This document shows positions 1 through 7,717 of a DNA stretch of 11,239 nucleotides, in pieces. The DNA is taken from positions 1-11,239 of the forward strand of contig JAEZKB010000235.1 of NCBI GenBank assembly GCA_023415605.1. The letters run 5' to 3'. Source of the stretch: Pseudomonadota bacterium. GTDB taxonomy: Bacteria; Pseudomonadota; Alphaproteobacteria; Rhizobiales; Devosiaceae. The position numbers and the translations under genes were made by a program. The notes beneath the pieces were generated by a model. It did not search any database. It had not been told where the DNA came from and was given only the letters and a program-made list of their open reading frames with translations. Position 1 is the first letter of the stretch, and each line of letters begins with the position of its first letter.

Positions 1-340
<340 letters not shown>

Positions 341-525
341 TTTTCGTCTCTGCGTCCGTGTTGAGTGGCCGAATAGTCAGCCGAGGTCCTGGCTGCGCCC
401 GCCCGCGCAGACGGATGAAGTTGGGAAACAGAATCTTAATCTCGGCGGATCAAAGTGGGGCAAATGCCCTCGATGATGGGGGTGGTATGCTTACCGGCGT
501 TAGCCGGAGTGGAGTTCGGTCGGAT
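341..525. other. non-coding leader between rnpB and rsmH; mraZ absent
   Basis: This 185-base stretch separates the RNase P RNA from the favoured rsmH start. It should hold the dcw cluster promoter, since rsmH is the first protein gene. I see no convincing -35/-10 pair. The AT-richest part is around 426-441 and includes a GAATC (GANTC class, the CcrM methylation sequence) at 431-435. TTGGGA at 421-426 and GTGGGG at 455-460 resemble single MraZ-box units but are not spaced as regular tandem repeats. In many alphaproteobacteria mraZ, of about 150 codons, occupies this position. Here there is no room for it and no trace of its sequence. The rsmH frame stays open back to a TTG at 358, so a longer RsmH cannot be formally excluded. 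Confidence 0.6.
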
Positions 526-1509
526 ATGGGCAAGCCGTTGGCCAGCGAGCACAGTGCGCCGCATGTGCCGGTGCTGCTCGCCGAAGTGCTGGCGGCGCTG
601 CAGCCGCTAGCCGGGGCTCGCATCGTCGACGGCACTTTCGGAGCCGGCGGCTATTCACGCGCTCTGCTCGAAGCCGGTGCCTCCGTGGTCGCAATCGACC
701 GCGATCCGTCTGTCGCGCCCCATGTAGAGCGCCTGAGGGCAGACTTCCCCACAACCTTCGAGTTCATCGCCGGTGAGTTCTCGGTGCTCGACCAACTGGT
801 GAACCAGCCAGTTGATGGCGTGGTGCTCGATATCGGCGTCTCTTCCATGCAGCTCGACAAAGCCGACCGCGGTTTCTCCTTCATGCGGGAAGGGCCGCTC
901 GACATGCGGATGTCGGGTGAGGGGGAAAGCGCCGCCGACCTCGTCAACACGCTCGACGAAGACGTTTTGGCCAACCTGCTGTTTGCCTATGGCGAGGAGC
1001 GGAAGTCGCGTCGCATCGCGCATTCGGTGGTCGCAGCCCGCGCGGCCGAGCCGATTACCACGACGACGCAGCTGGCGCGCCTCATCGAAAAGGCCATCGG
1101 CCGCAAGCCGGGGGAGAGCCATCCGGCGACCCGGTCATTCCAGGCATTGCGCATTGCGGTGAACGCCGAGTTCGACCAACTGGTCGAGGGGCTGTTTGCC
1201 TCCGAGCGGTTGCTGGGTGAGGGCGGACGGCTCGCCGTCGTAACATTCCATAGTCTCGAAGACCGGATCGCCAAGCGCTTCTTCGATCCCGAAAAAGGTG
1301 GTCCCGCCCAGTCGCGGCATCTGCCGCAGACAGCGGGCGAGGCGCAGCGCTGGGTCGTGGCCAAGCCGGCCAAGCCGACGGCAGCCGAAATCGACCGCAA
1401 CCCGCGCGCCCGGTCCGCTATTCTCCGTGCCGCCCGTCGTACGTCCGCTCCGGCGCGCGAGGTGAGCTATGCGGGCCTTGCCGTTCCCACTGTAAGGGGC
1501 GCGGCATGA
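526..1509 (+). CDS. rsmH: 16S rRNA (cytosine-1402-N4)-methyltransferase RsmH
   Basis: RsmH (MraW) uses S-adenosylmethionine to methylate N4 of C1402 in the 16S rRNA decoding centre. The 327-residue product has the full family signature. HVPVLL is at 13-18, the SAM-binding motif DGTFGAGGYS at 35-44 and the acidic AIDRD at 56-60. LDIGVSSMQLD is at 101-111, RGFSF at 115-119, GPLDMRM at 123-129, HPATRSFQALRI at 199-210 and VVTFHSLEDR at 239-248. RSAILR is near the C-terminus. I chose the ATG at 526 because family similarity begins about 12 residues later, the length is normal, and GGAGTGGAG lies at 506-514, although its spacing of 11 bases is a little long. ATGs at 487 and 415 and a TTG at 358 are in frame but add sequence without family character. 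The stop overlaps the ftsL start as ATGA, which implies translational coupling. Function is certain; the start is moderately certain. Confidence 0.96.
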   Translation: MGKPLASEHSAPHVPVLLAEVLAALQPLAGARIVDGTFGAGGYSRALLEAGASVVAIDRDPSVAPHVERLRADFPTTFEFIAGEFSVLDQLVNQPVDGVVLDIGVSSMQLDKADRGFSFMREGPLDMRMSGEGESAADLVNTLDEDVLANLLFAYGEERKSRRIAHSVVAARAAEPITTTTQLARLIEKAIGRKPGESHPATRSFQALRIAVNAEFDQLVEGLFASERLLGEGGRLAVVTFHSLEDRIAKRFFDPEKGGPAQSRHLPQTAGEAQRWVVAKPAKPTAAEIDRNPRARSAILRAARRTSAPAREVSYAGLAVPTVRGAA

Positions 1510-1904
1510 TCAAGACGCTCAACGTCATCCTGGTCTGCACCAGCCTCGTCGGTCTTGTCGGCGTTTATGCGCTGAAGTTCCAGGTCGAGGACACCGCCAG
1601 CACCAAGGCGGCGCTGGAACGGCGCATCGAGCGCCAGCAGGCATCACTGTCTTTGCTGGAGGCCGAATGGGCCTTTCTCAACCAGCCCACTCACGTTGCG
1701 CCCATCGTCGCGCGGCACCAGGATGTGCTCGCACTGCAGCCGACCAAGCCGACGCAGTTCGCCGCTATGGACAGCCTGCCGATGCGCCCTGTGGTGCAGC
1801 TCGATACCACGGCGTTGGATTCGCTCTTTGAGTCGCTGGAAGCGGGAATCGACCCCATCGAACAACTGATCGAGGCAAGTGAAGACGATGGCACTGCTCT
1901 CTGA
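1506..1904 (+). CDS. ftsL: cell division protein FtsL
   Basis: FtsL is a small bitopic inner membrane protein of the divisome. With FtsB and FtsQ it forms the complex that signals to FtsW-FtsI to start septal wall synthesis. The 132-residue product has a very short cytoplasmic N-terminus and one membrane span at about residues 5-23. A predicted periplasmic coiled coil follows at about 28-58, rich in Ala, Glu, Arg and Leu. Next come LEAEWAFLNQP at 51-61 and LALQPTKPTQF at 75-85, which resemble the typical alphaproteobacterial FtsL/FtsB-type domain. The last 35 residues are acidic and look disordered. FtsL proteins diverge quickly, so the call rests on topology, these short motifs and the fixed position between rsmH and ftsI. 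Its ATG overlaps the rsmH stop (ATGA), and its 3' end overlaps the ftsI start. Confidence 0.88.
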   Translation: MIKTLNVILVCTSLVGLVGVYALKFQVEDTASTKAALERRIERQQASLSLLEAEWAFLNQPTHVAPIVARHQDVLALQPTKPTQFAAMDSLPMRPVVQLDTTALDSLFESLEAGIDPIEQLIEASEDDGTAL

Positions 1905-3612
1905 GGGCGCGGCCCCGATCGCGCTCGATGGTGCGCGCAAGTCCCGCGGCAATCTTACCAAGGCGCGCATCCGCTGGGTAATCCTGGCGCTGCTCATCGT
2001 CTTCGGCACGGTTGCCGGCCGCCTGATTCAGCTCGGCTCGGTGGTCACCGAGACCACCATCGAAGGTCAGGAGCGCGATCTCATCACCGCGACGCGGCCG
2101 GCGCTGCTCGATCGCAATGGCCTCGAGATGGCGGTCGATATCCGCGTGCCCTCGCTCTACGCCGAACCGCGCCGCATCATCGATGTCGAGGAGGCGGTGC
2201 AGAAGCTGCGTACCGTTTTCCCCGACCTCAACGAGGACTGGCTGCGCAAGCGGTTGACCGGCGACAAGGGTTTCGTCTGGGTCAAACGCGAGCTGACGCC
2301 GGCTATCGAGGACGCGATCTTCGCCCTCGGCCTGCCGGGCTTCGATTTCGTGCAGGAGAGCAAGCGCTTTTATCCAGGCGCCCGCGAGGCCTCGCACGTT
2401 CTAGGCGCCACCAATATCGACAACCAAGGTATTGCCGGCATCGAAAAGCACATGGACGACGAGAACGTCGCTCTGCTGCAGTCGCTCGGCCTCGCCCGCG
2501 GCAACGAGCTGGCGCCGGTCAATCTCTCGATCGACCTTCGTGTTCAGCACGTGCTCTACGAGCAACTCGCCGACGCCCTCGTGCGATACCAGGCAGTTGC
2601 TTCCGCCGGCGCGGTGATGGATATCAAGACCGGCGAAATCCTGGGGCTGGTCTCCCTGCCGGATTTCGATCCCAACAATCCCTCGACCGCATTCGAGGAC
2701 TATAACGGCGTCAAGAACCAGCGCTTCAACCGCATCACGTCGGGCATCTACGAGCTGGGTTCGACCTTCAAGACGGTGACGCTCGCCGGTGCGCTCGATA
2801 GCGGCAAGGTACGGATCTCCGACACATTCGATGCACGCTACGGCATTCGCTTCGGCCGCTTCACCATCGACGATTTCCACGGCAAGCACCGTGTGCTGAC
2901 GCTGCCCGAGGTTTACAAGTATTCCTCGAACATCGGCACCATCAAGATCATGCAGGCGCTAGGCAAGGACGAGTTTCGGGCGTTTCTGTCGAAGCTCGGC
3001 TTCGACAAGCGGGCCAGCATCGAGCTGCCGGAAATGCGCGACCCGACGGTGCCTGCGAAGTTCTCCGAGATCGTCGCAGCCACCTCGAGCTTCGGCCATG
3101 GCCTATCGATCTCGCCGCTGCACATGCTCCGCGCCATGGCCGCCTTCGTCAACGACGGCTACATGGTCCCGCCCACGCTGATCAAGCGCAGCGAGGCCGA
3201 GGCCAGGCAGCTCTACGAGCCGGTGATTTCGCCGACCACGAGCGGCTATATCCGCTACCTGATGCGGCTCAATGCGCTCGAAGGCTCGGGCACACGCATG
3301 AATAAGGCGGCGGCCGGCTATCGGGCCGGCGGCAAGACCGGGACGGCCGAAAAGGTCGTCAACGGCGCCTATTCCTCAAGCAAGTCGTTCAACGTCTTCA
3401 CCTCGGCGTTCCCGCTCGATAATCCACGCTATGCGATGATCATTCTGGTGGACGAGCCGAAGTCGGAGAACGCGCAGTCGGGGCACACGGCCGGCTGGAA
3501 TGCGGGTGAGGTGACTGGTCGTGTGGTGGCCCAGATTGCGCCGATGCTTGGCATCAGCCCCGATTTCAATGAAATGCTAGATGCAAACCTTGTCCCTGTC
3601 GAAATCCGCTAG
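1888..3612 (+). CDS. ftsI: septal peptidoglycan transpeptidase FtsI (PBP3)
   Basis: FtsI is the class B penicillin-binding protein that cross-links stem peptides at the division septum, working with the glycosyltransferase FtsW. From the ATG at 1888 the product has 574 residues. It has a basic cytoplasmic tail, one membrane span at about 28-47 and a periplasmic pedestal domain to about 205. The transpeptidase domain then runs to about 555. The three active-site motifs are present: S292-T-F-K295 with the nucleophilic serine, S346-S-N348, and K483-T-G-T486. The FYPG and ASHVLG block at 161-173 is also typical of the family. A GTG at 1879 would add three residues, but the only nearby purine-rich stretch (GAGG at 1872-1875) is too close to serve it, so I prefer the ATG. 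The start lies inside the end of ftsL, and the stop overlaps the longest possible reading of murE. No truncation or missing catalytic residue is seen. Confidence 0.96.
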   Translation: MALLSEGAAPIALDGARKSRGNLTKARIRWVILALLIVFGTVAGRLIQLGSVVTETTIEGQERDLITATRPALLDRNGLEMAVDIRVPSLYAEPRRIIDVEEAVQKLRTVFPDLNEDWLRKRLTGDKGFVWVKRELTPAIEDAIFALGLPGFDFVQESKRFYPGAREASHVLGATNIDNQGIAGIEKHMDDENVALLQSLGLARGNELAPVNLSIDLRVQHVLYEQLADALVRYQAVASAGAVMDIKTGEILGLVSLPDFDPNNPSTAFEDYNGVKNQRFNRITSGIYELGSTFKTVTLAGALDSGKVRISDTFDARYGIRFGRFTIDDFHGKHRVLTLPEVYKYSSNIGTIKIMQALGKDEFRAFLSKLGFDKRASIELPEMRDPTVPAKFSEIVAATSSFGHGLSISPLHMLRAMAAFVNDGYMVPPTLIKRSEAEARQLYEPVISPTTSGYIRYLMRLNALEGSGTRMNKAAAGYRAGGKTGTAEKVVNGAYSSSKSFNVFTSAFPLDNPRYAMIILVDEPKSENAQSGHTAGWNAGEVTGRVVAQIAPMLGISPDFNEMLDANLVPVEIR

Positions 3613-3622
3613 TTTGATTCCA

Positions 3623-3630
3623 GAAGGAAG
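3623..3630 (+). promoter_or_regulatory. ribosome binding site favouring the GTG start of murE
   Basis: GAAGGAAG lies seven bases before the in-frame GTG at 3638 and is one of the better Shine-Dalgarno matches in the window. The upstream in-frame ATG at 3581 lies within the end of ftsI and has no purine-rich site at a usable distance. This site is why I place the murE start at 3638. Confidence 0.55.
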
Positions 3631-3637
3631 TCCGGAC

Positions 3638-5080
3638 GTGCCGTTCGTATTGGCAGAACTGCTCAAGGGCGCCGGCGCACGCAAGCCGCCGGTGCTCACG
3701 GTCGAAGGTGTGAACTCCGACAGCCGCGCCATCGGGGCCGGGGAGGTGTTCTTCGCCATGCCCGGGACCAAGGTGCACGGCGACAGCTTTGCCGGTCAGG
3801 CGCGGCAGCGCGGCGCCATCGCCATGATCTCGGACCGCAAGCCGGCCGAAGATCCGGGCATCCCGGTCGTCATCGTAAAGGACGTGCGGCGGGCCTATGC
3901 CAGTGCTGCGTCCCGAGTGTTTCCGGCACAGCCGGATACGCCGGTGGCGGTCACCGGTACCAACGGCAAATCCTCGACAGTCTCTTATGTGCGGCAAATC
4001 TGGGCCTATTGCGGGCTCAAGGCCGCCAGCATGGGCACTGTAGGTATCGAGACCAGCGACGGCATCCTGCCGGGCGAACTGACCACGCCAGATCCGCTGA
4101 CGCTGCATCGCGACCTCGCCATGCTCAAGGCCCGCGGCATCGATCATGTCGCCATGGAAGCCTCGAGCCAGGGCCTCGACCAGCGCCGCATCGATGGGCT
4201 GCGGTTCAAGGCTGTGGCGTTCACCAACCTCAGCCGCGACCATCTCGACTATCACATCGACATGTCGACCTATCGCGAGGCCAAGCTCCGCCTGTTCCGC
4301 GATCTCATCGCCGAGGGTGGCTCGGCGGTAGTCAATTCGGACGACGAGGAGCACATGCCGTTCCTCTTTGCCGCCCTCGATCGCGGCGCGACGCTGCTGA
4401 CCGTAGGACGCGAAGGCGCGTTCTTCGAGATTTCCAACATCATCAACGAGGGTTTCGGGCAGCACGTGGTCGGCCGCATGGTTGGCGAACCGGCGAGCTT
4501 CAAGCTGCCGCTGACCGGCGACTTCCAGGTCAGCAATGCCGTGGTGGCGCTGGCACTGGCTGTCAGCACCGGCGCGCCGCCGCAAAAGGCGCTCGAAGCG
4601 CTTAACACGCTCAAGGGCGCCAAGGGCCGCATGGAACTTGTGGCCGAACACAACGGCGCGGCGATCTTCGTGGACTATTCGCACAAGCCCGCGGCGCTTG
4701 AATCGGCGCTCAATTCGCTGCGGCCCTTCGCCAAAAAGAAGCTGCACCTGGTGTTCGGCGCCGGCGGCGACCGCGATCGCGGCAAGCGGCCGCTGATGGG
4801 CGAAGTGGCACAGCGCCTGGCCGACAAGGTGATCGTCACCGACGACAATCCGCGCACCGAGGACCCCCAGCTCATCCGTACGCAGATCCTCGCCGAAGTG
4901 CCCAAGGCCGACGAGATCGGCGATCGCCGCAAGGCCATCGAGACGGCGATCCGCAATCTGAAACCCGGCGATGCGCTGCTCATTGCAGGCAAGGGCCACG
5001 AGGACTATCAGATCATCGGTGACACGAAGCACCATTTCTCCGACCACGAAGTGGTGCTGGAGACACTCAAGGGACTGTAG
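3638..5080 (+). CDS. murE: UDP-MurNAc-tripeptide synthetase MurE (meso-diaminopimelate adding)
   Basis: MurE is a cytoplasmic ATP-dependent ligase that adds the third stem-peptide residue to UDP-MurNAc-L-Ala-D-Glu. From GTG 3638 the product has 480 residues and all three Mur ligase domains. The N-terminal domain includes NSDSRAIGAGEVFFA at 26-40. The ATP-binding loop is TGTNGKSS at 106-113, and TTPDPL is at 149-154. EASSQGL is at 174-180, FTNLSRDHLDYH at 195-206 and EAKLRLF at 214-220, where K216 fits the carbamylated lysine. The C-terminal domain carries DDNPRTEDP at 402-410. This DNPR motif marks meso-diaminopimelate rather than lysine specificity. GKGHE is at 451-455. The P-loop reads KSS where KTS or KTT is usual, a conservative change. 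An ATG at 3581 would add 19 residues and overlap ftsI by 32 bases. I prefer the GTG because of its ribosome binding site and because MPFVLAELLKG looks like a family N-terminus. murF follows after 6 bases. Confidence 0.96.
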   Translation: MPFVLAELLKGAGARKPPVLTVEGVNSDSRAIGAGEVFFAMPGTKVHGDSFAGQARQRGAIAMISDRKPAEDPGIPVVIVKDVRRAYASAASRVFPAQPDTPVAVTGTNGKSSTVSYVRQIWAYCGLKAASMGTVGIETSDGILPGELTTPDPLTLHRDLAMLKARGIDHVAMEASSQGLDQRRIDGLRFKAVAFTNLSRDHLDYHIDMSTYREAKLRLFRDLIAEGGSAVVNSDDEEHMPFLFAALDRGATLLTVGREGAFFEISNIINEGFGQHVVGRMVGEPASFKLPLTGDFQVSNAVVALALAVSTGAPPQKALEALNTLKGAKGRMELVAEHNGAAIFVDYSHKPAALESALNSLRPFAKKKLHLVFGAGGDRDRGKRPLMGEVAQRLADKVIVTDDNPRTEDPQLIRTQILAEVPKADEIGDRRKAIETAIRNLKPGDALLIAGKGHEDYQIIGDTKHHFSDHEVVLETLKGL

Positions 5081-5086
5081 AATCGC

Positions 5087-6484
5087 ATGAGACCGCTCTG
5101 GACCGTCGCCGAGGTTGTTGCAGCTACCGGCGGGCGGCCCGAGGGGCTCCTCGACGGGCCGATCTCCTCAGTCTCGATCGATTCGCGCGACATCCTGCCC
5201 GAGGCGCTGTTCGTCGCCATCAAGGGCGATGCTCATGACGGGCACGACTTCGTCGGCAAGGCGCTGGAGGCCGGCGCGGCCGCGGCGCTGGTCTCGGAGG
5301 CCTACCATGCCCGCAATGGCGGCGATCGGCTCATCGTTGTGGCCGAACCGCTCGAGGCCCTCACCAAGCTCGCCACTGCCGCCCGCGCACGCAGCCGGGC
5401 GCAGATCATCGCGGTGACCGGCAGCGCCGGCAAGACCACCACCAAGGAAGCGCTCCGCTCGGTTCTGTCGGCCGCCGGCGAGACGCATGCTTCGGTCAAA
5501 AGCTTCAACAATCACTGGGGTGTGCCGCTGACCTTGGCGCGGCTACCGCGCGAGGCGCAGTTTGGCGTCTTCGAGATCGGCATGAACCATGCCGGCGAAA
5601 TCACCCCGCTGGTGCAATTGGTCCGCCCGCATGTGGCCGTGATCACCACGGTCGCCGCGGCGCATCTGCAATTCTTCTCCTCTGTTGCCGACATCGCCGT
5701 AGCCAAGGCCGAAATCTTCCTCGGTCTCGAGCCGGGCGGCACAGCGGTGCTCAACGGCGACCACGACTATCTTCACATCCTCTTCGGCAAGGCGCGGGAG
5801 GCGAGCGTCGGCCGGGTGGTGACCTACGGCTTCGACGAAGCCTGCGACTGGCGCATCACCAAATACGAGCCGGCCGCCACGGGCACGCAGGTGCAGGTCG
5901 AGCACGAGGGCCAGACCCATGTCCTCAACCTGCAGGTCAAGGGCAAGCACATGGCCGCCAATGCCGTCGCGGCGCTGGCCGTTTCGCACCTGTCGGGGGA
6001 GGGGGCGAAAGTTGCCATCGACGCACTTGCCGGTTTCGGTGCGCCGGAGGGACGAGGCGAGACGATCAGGCTCGGACCCGTGGAGAAGCCGCTGCTGCTG
6101 GTAGACGAAAGCTACAATGCCAACCTTGCTTCGATGGCCGCAGCGCTGGACGTCTATTCGAATGTGAAGGCGCCTGGCGGCGCCAAGCTGCTGGTTCTGG
6201 GCGATATGCTGGAGCTCGGTCCGCTCAGTCCGGAGCTTCATGCATCGCTCAAGGATGCCGTCATAAGCGCGAATCCGGACAAGGTTTTCCTCGTGGGGCA
6301 GGCTATCGAGGGCCTACGGAATGCCTTGGGAGAGGGCTATGTCACTGGCCACGCTCTCAAAGTCGACGAGATCGCCGAGACCATCCTTTCCAGCCTTGCG
6401 CATGGCGATGCTGTTATGGTCAAAGGGTCCAATGGCGTGCGCCTGTCGAGCCTCGTGAAGTCCATCCGCGAGCGCTTTGCCTGA
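5087..6484 (+). CDS. murF: UDP-MurNAc-tripeptide:D-Ala-D-Ala ligase MurF
   Basis: MurF is the last cytoplasmic Mur ligase. It joins D-alanyl-D-alanine to UDP-MurNAc-tripeptide to give the pentapeptide that MraY uses. The 465-residue product has the three Mur ligase domains. An N-terminal substrate domain holds SIDSRDILPEALFVAIKG at 30-47. The central ATPase has P-loop TGSAGKTTTK at 111-120, KSFNNHWGVPLTL at 138-150 and FEIGMNHAGEI at 162-172. The C-terminal domain has VDESYNAN at 339-346, VLGDMLELG at 370-378 and VKGSNGVRL at 445-453. KSFNN...GVPLTL and ESYNAN distinguish MurF from MurC, MurD and MurE. It is of normal length for the family and shows no sign of fusion. It starts 6 bases after the murE stop with only a weak purine stretch (AAGGGA near 5068) upstream, so translation is probably coupled to murE. 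Confidence 0.96.
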   Translation: MRPLWTVAEVVAATGGRPEGLLDGPISSVSIDSRDILPEALFVAIKGDAHDGHDFVGKALEAGAAAALVSEAYHARNGGDRLIVVAEPLEALTKLATAARARSRAQIIAVTGSAGKTTTKEALRSVLSAAGETHASVKSFNNHWGVPLTLARLPREAQFGVFEIGMNHAGEITPLVQLVRPHVAVITTVAAAHLQFFSSVADIAVAKAEIFLGLEPGGTAVLNGDHDYLHILFGKAREASVGRVVTYGFDEACDWRITKYEPAATGTQVQVEHEGQTHVLNLQVKGKHMAANAVAALAVSHLSGEGAKVAIDALAGFGAPEGRGETIRLGPVEKPLLLVDESYNANLASMAAALDVYSNVKAPGGAKLLVLGDMLELGPLSPELHASLKDAVISANPDKVFLVGQAIEGLRNALGEGYVTGHALKVDEIAETILSSLAHGDAVMVKGSNGVRLSSLVKSIRERFA

Positions 6485-6513
6485 GCCGCAGCCGCGTCGG
6501 GAAAGCGTAGGAC

Positions 6514-7599
6514 ATGCTGTATTTTCTTGGACAGTTGGGCGAGAGCCTCGCCGCGTTCAATGTCTTCCGCTACATCACTTTCCGAACCGCAGGCGCCGTG
6601 GTCACGGCGCTGTTCTTCGTCTTCCTCTTCGGCCCGGGCATGATCGCAGGGCTTCGTGTCCGGCAGGGCCGGGGCCAGCCGATCCGCGAAGACGGACCGC
6701 AGTCGCACCTGTTGACCAAGAAGGGCACGCCCACGATGGGCGGGCTGATGATCCTTTCTGGTGCGCTGACCTCGATCCTGCTCTGGTCCAACCTGTCGAA
6801 CGGCTATGTCTGGTGCGTACTGTTCGTCACTGCGGCGTTCGGCGCCATCGGCTTTTACGACGACTATCTCAAGGTCAAGCGCATGTCGCACAACGGCTTT
6901 TCCGGCCGGCAGCGCCTCGTGCTCGAAGCTATCGTCGCCGCCATCGCGTGTTACTTCATCTCGATCCTGGGTGAGCCGGGTACGTCGACGTCGCTGTTTT
7001 TCCCGTTCGTCAAAGGGTTGGCGATCAACCTGGGCTGGTTCTTCGTGCTGTTTGCCGCCTTCGTGGTGGTCGCCGCCGGCAATTCGGTGAATCTCACCGA
7101 CGGCCTCGACGGCCTTGCTATCGTCCCGGTGATGGTTGCGGCCGCCTGTTTCGGCCTAATCGCCTACCTCGTCGGCTCGGTGACTTATTCCGACTACCTC
7201 CTGATCAACTACGTGCCGGGCACCGCCGAACTCTCGGTGGTCTGCGGCGCGTTGATCGGCGCTGGCCTCGGCTTCCTGTGGTTCAACGCCCCGCCGGCGC
7301 AGATTTTCATGGGCGATACCGGTTCGCTGGCCCTGGGCGGCGCGCTGGGCACCATTGCCGTCGCAACCAAGCATGAGATTGTGCTCGGCATTATCGGCGG
7401 GCTCTTCGTGCTGGAGGCGGTGTCGGTGATCGTGCAGGTGACCTCGTTCAAGCTCACCGGCAAGCGCGTCTTCAAGATGGCGCCGATCCACCACCATTTC
7501 GAGCATCTCGGCTGGACCGAAAGCCAGGTCGTCATCCGCTTCTGGATCATCAGCTTCGTGCTGGCCCTCATCGGCCTGAGCTCGCTCAAGCTGCGCTAA
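6514..7599 (+). CDS. mraY: phospho-MurNAc-pentapeptide transferase MraY (lipid I synthase)
   Basis: MraY is a polytopic inner membrane enzyme that moves phospho-MurNAc-pentapeptide from UDP to undecaprenyl phosphate, making lipid I. The 361-residue product is almost exactly the length of E. coli MraY. It shows the diagnostic motifs: GPQSH at 61-65 followed by KKGTPTMGG at 69-77, and the aspartate pair in YDDYLKV at 115-121. NLTDGLDGLA is at 193-202, NAPPAQIFMGDTGSL at 258-272 with catalytic-type D268, and MAPIHHHFE at 322-330. About ten hydrophobic segments are visible, as expected. It begins 29 bases after murF, with GGGAAAG at 6499-6505 as a plausible ribosome binding site. In most alphaproteobacteria murD would follow directly. 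Here a short non-coding gap and then ftsW follow. Confidence 0.97.
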   Translation: MLYFLGQLGESLAAFNVFRYITFRTAGAVVTALFFVFLFGPGMIAGLRVRQGRGQPIREDGPQSHLLTKKGTPTMGGLMILSGALTSILLWSNLSNGYVWCVLFVTAAFGAIGFYDDYLKVKRMSHNGFSGRQRLVLEAIVAAIACYFISILGEPGTSTSLFFPFVKGLAINLGWFFVLFAAFVVVAAGNSVNLTDGLDGLAIVPVMVAAACFGLIAYLVGSVTYSDYLLINYVPGTAELSVVCGALIGAGLGFLWFNAPPAQIFMGDTGSLALGGALGTIAVATKHEIVLGIIGGLFVLEAVSVIVQVTSFKLTGKRVFKMAPIHHHFEHLGWTESQVVIRFWIISFVLALIGLSSLKLR

Positions 7600-7717
7600 C
7601 CCGCAGTCAGAATCGCAAAACGCAAATCCGGTCGGAGTTTGGTAACCAACGGGGCGCTAGAGTGCGCGTCGAGTAGAGTTATATCGGGAGCCGCCGGGCA
7701 AGGGCGGGCACCTCAAG
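7600..7717. other. mraY-ftsW gap where murD would normally lie
   Basis: This 118-base gap is the only sizeable break inside the coding cluster. It contains a GAATC (GANTC class) at 7610-7614, the dyad TTGGT-A-ACCAA at 7639-7649, two copies of TAGAGT at 7658-7663 and 7674-7679, and a small GC hairpin at 7691-7707. No strong promoter consensus is evident, although GTTATAT near 7678-7684 could be part of a -10 element. None of the short translations resembles the start or end of MurD. The gap could hold an internal promoter for ftsW-murG-murC or be the scar of a murD loss; the sequence alone does not decide. Confidence 0.5.
7691..7707 (+). promoter_or_regulatory. small GC hairpin just before the ftsW start
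   Basis: CCGCC at 7691-7695 can pair with GGCGG at 7703-7707 around a 7-base loop, ten bases before the ftsW ATG. The 3' arm sits in AAGGGCGGG, the only purine-rich stretch placed to act as a ribosome binding site. The stem could therefore partly mask it. The stem is short, and a chance match is possible in GC-rich DNA. Confidence 0.25.

Noticed and set aside
421..485. A MraZ operator array upstream of rsmH
   Set aside because: Only isolated, irregularly spaced TGGG units are seen, not the evenly spaced tandem repeats expected, and no mraZ is present.
3566..5047. Long minus-strand open frame of 493 codons opposite murE
   Set aside because: It is the antisense shadow of a GC-rich gene. The plus-strand frame has every MurE motif, and the minus-strand translation matches no family I recognise.
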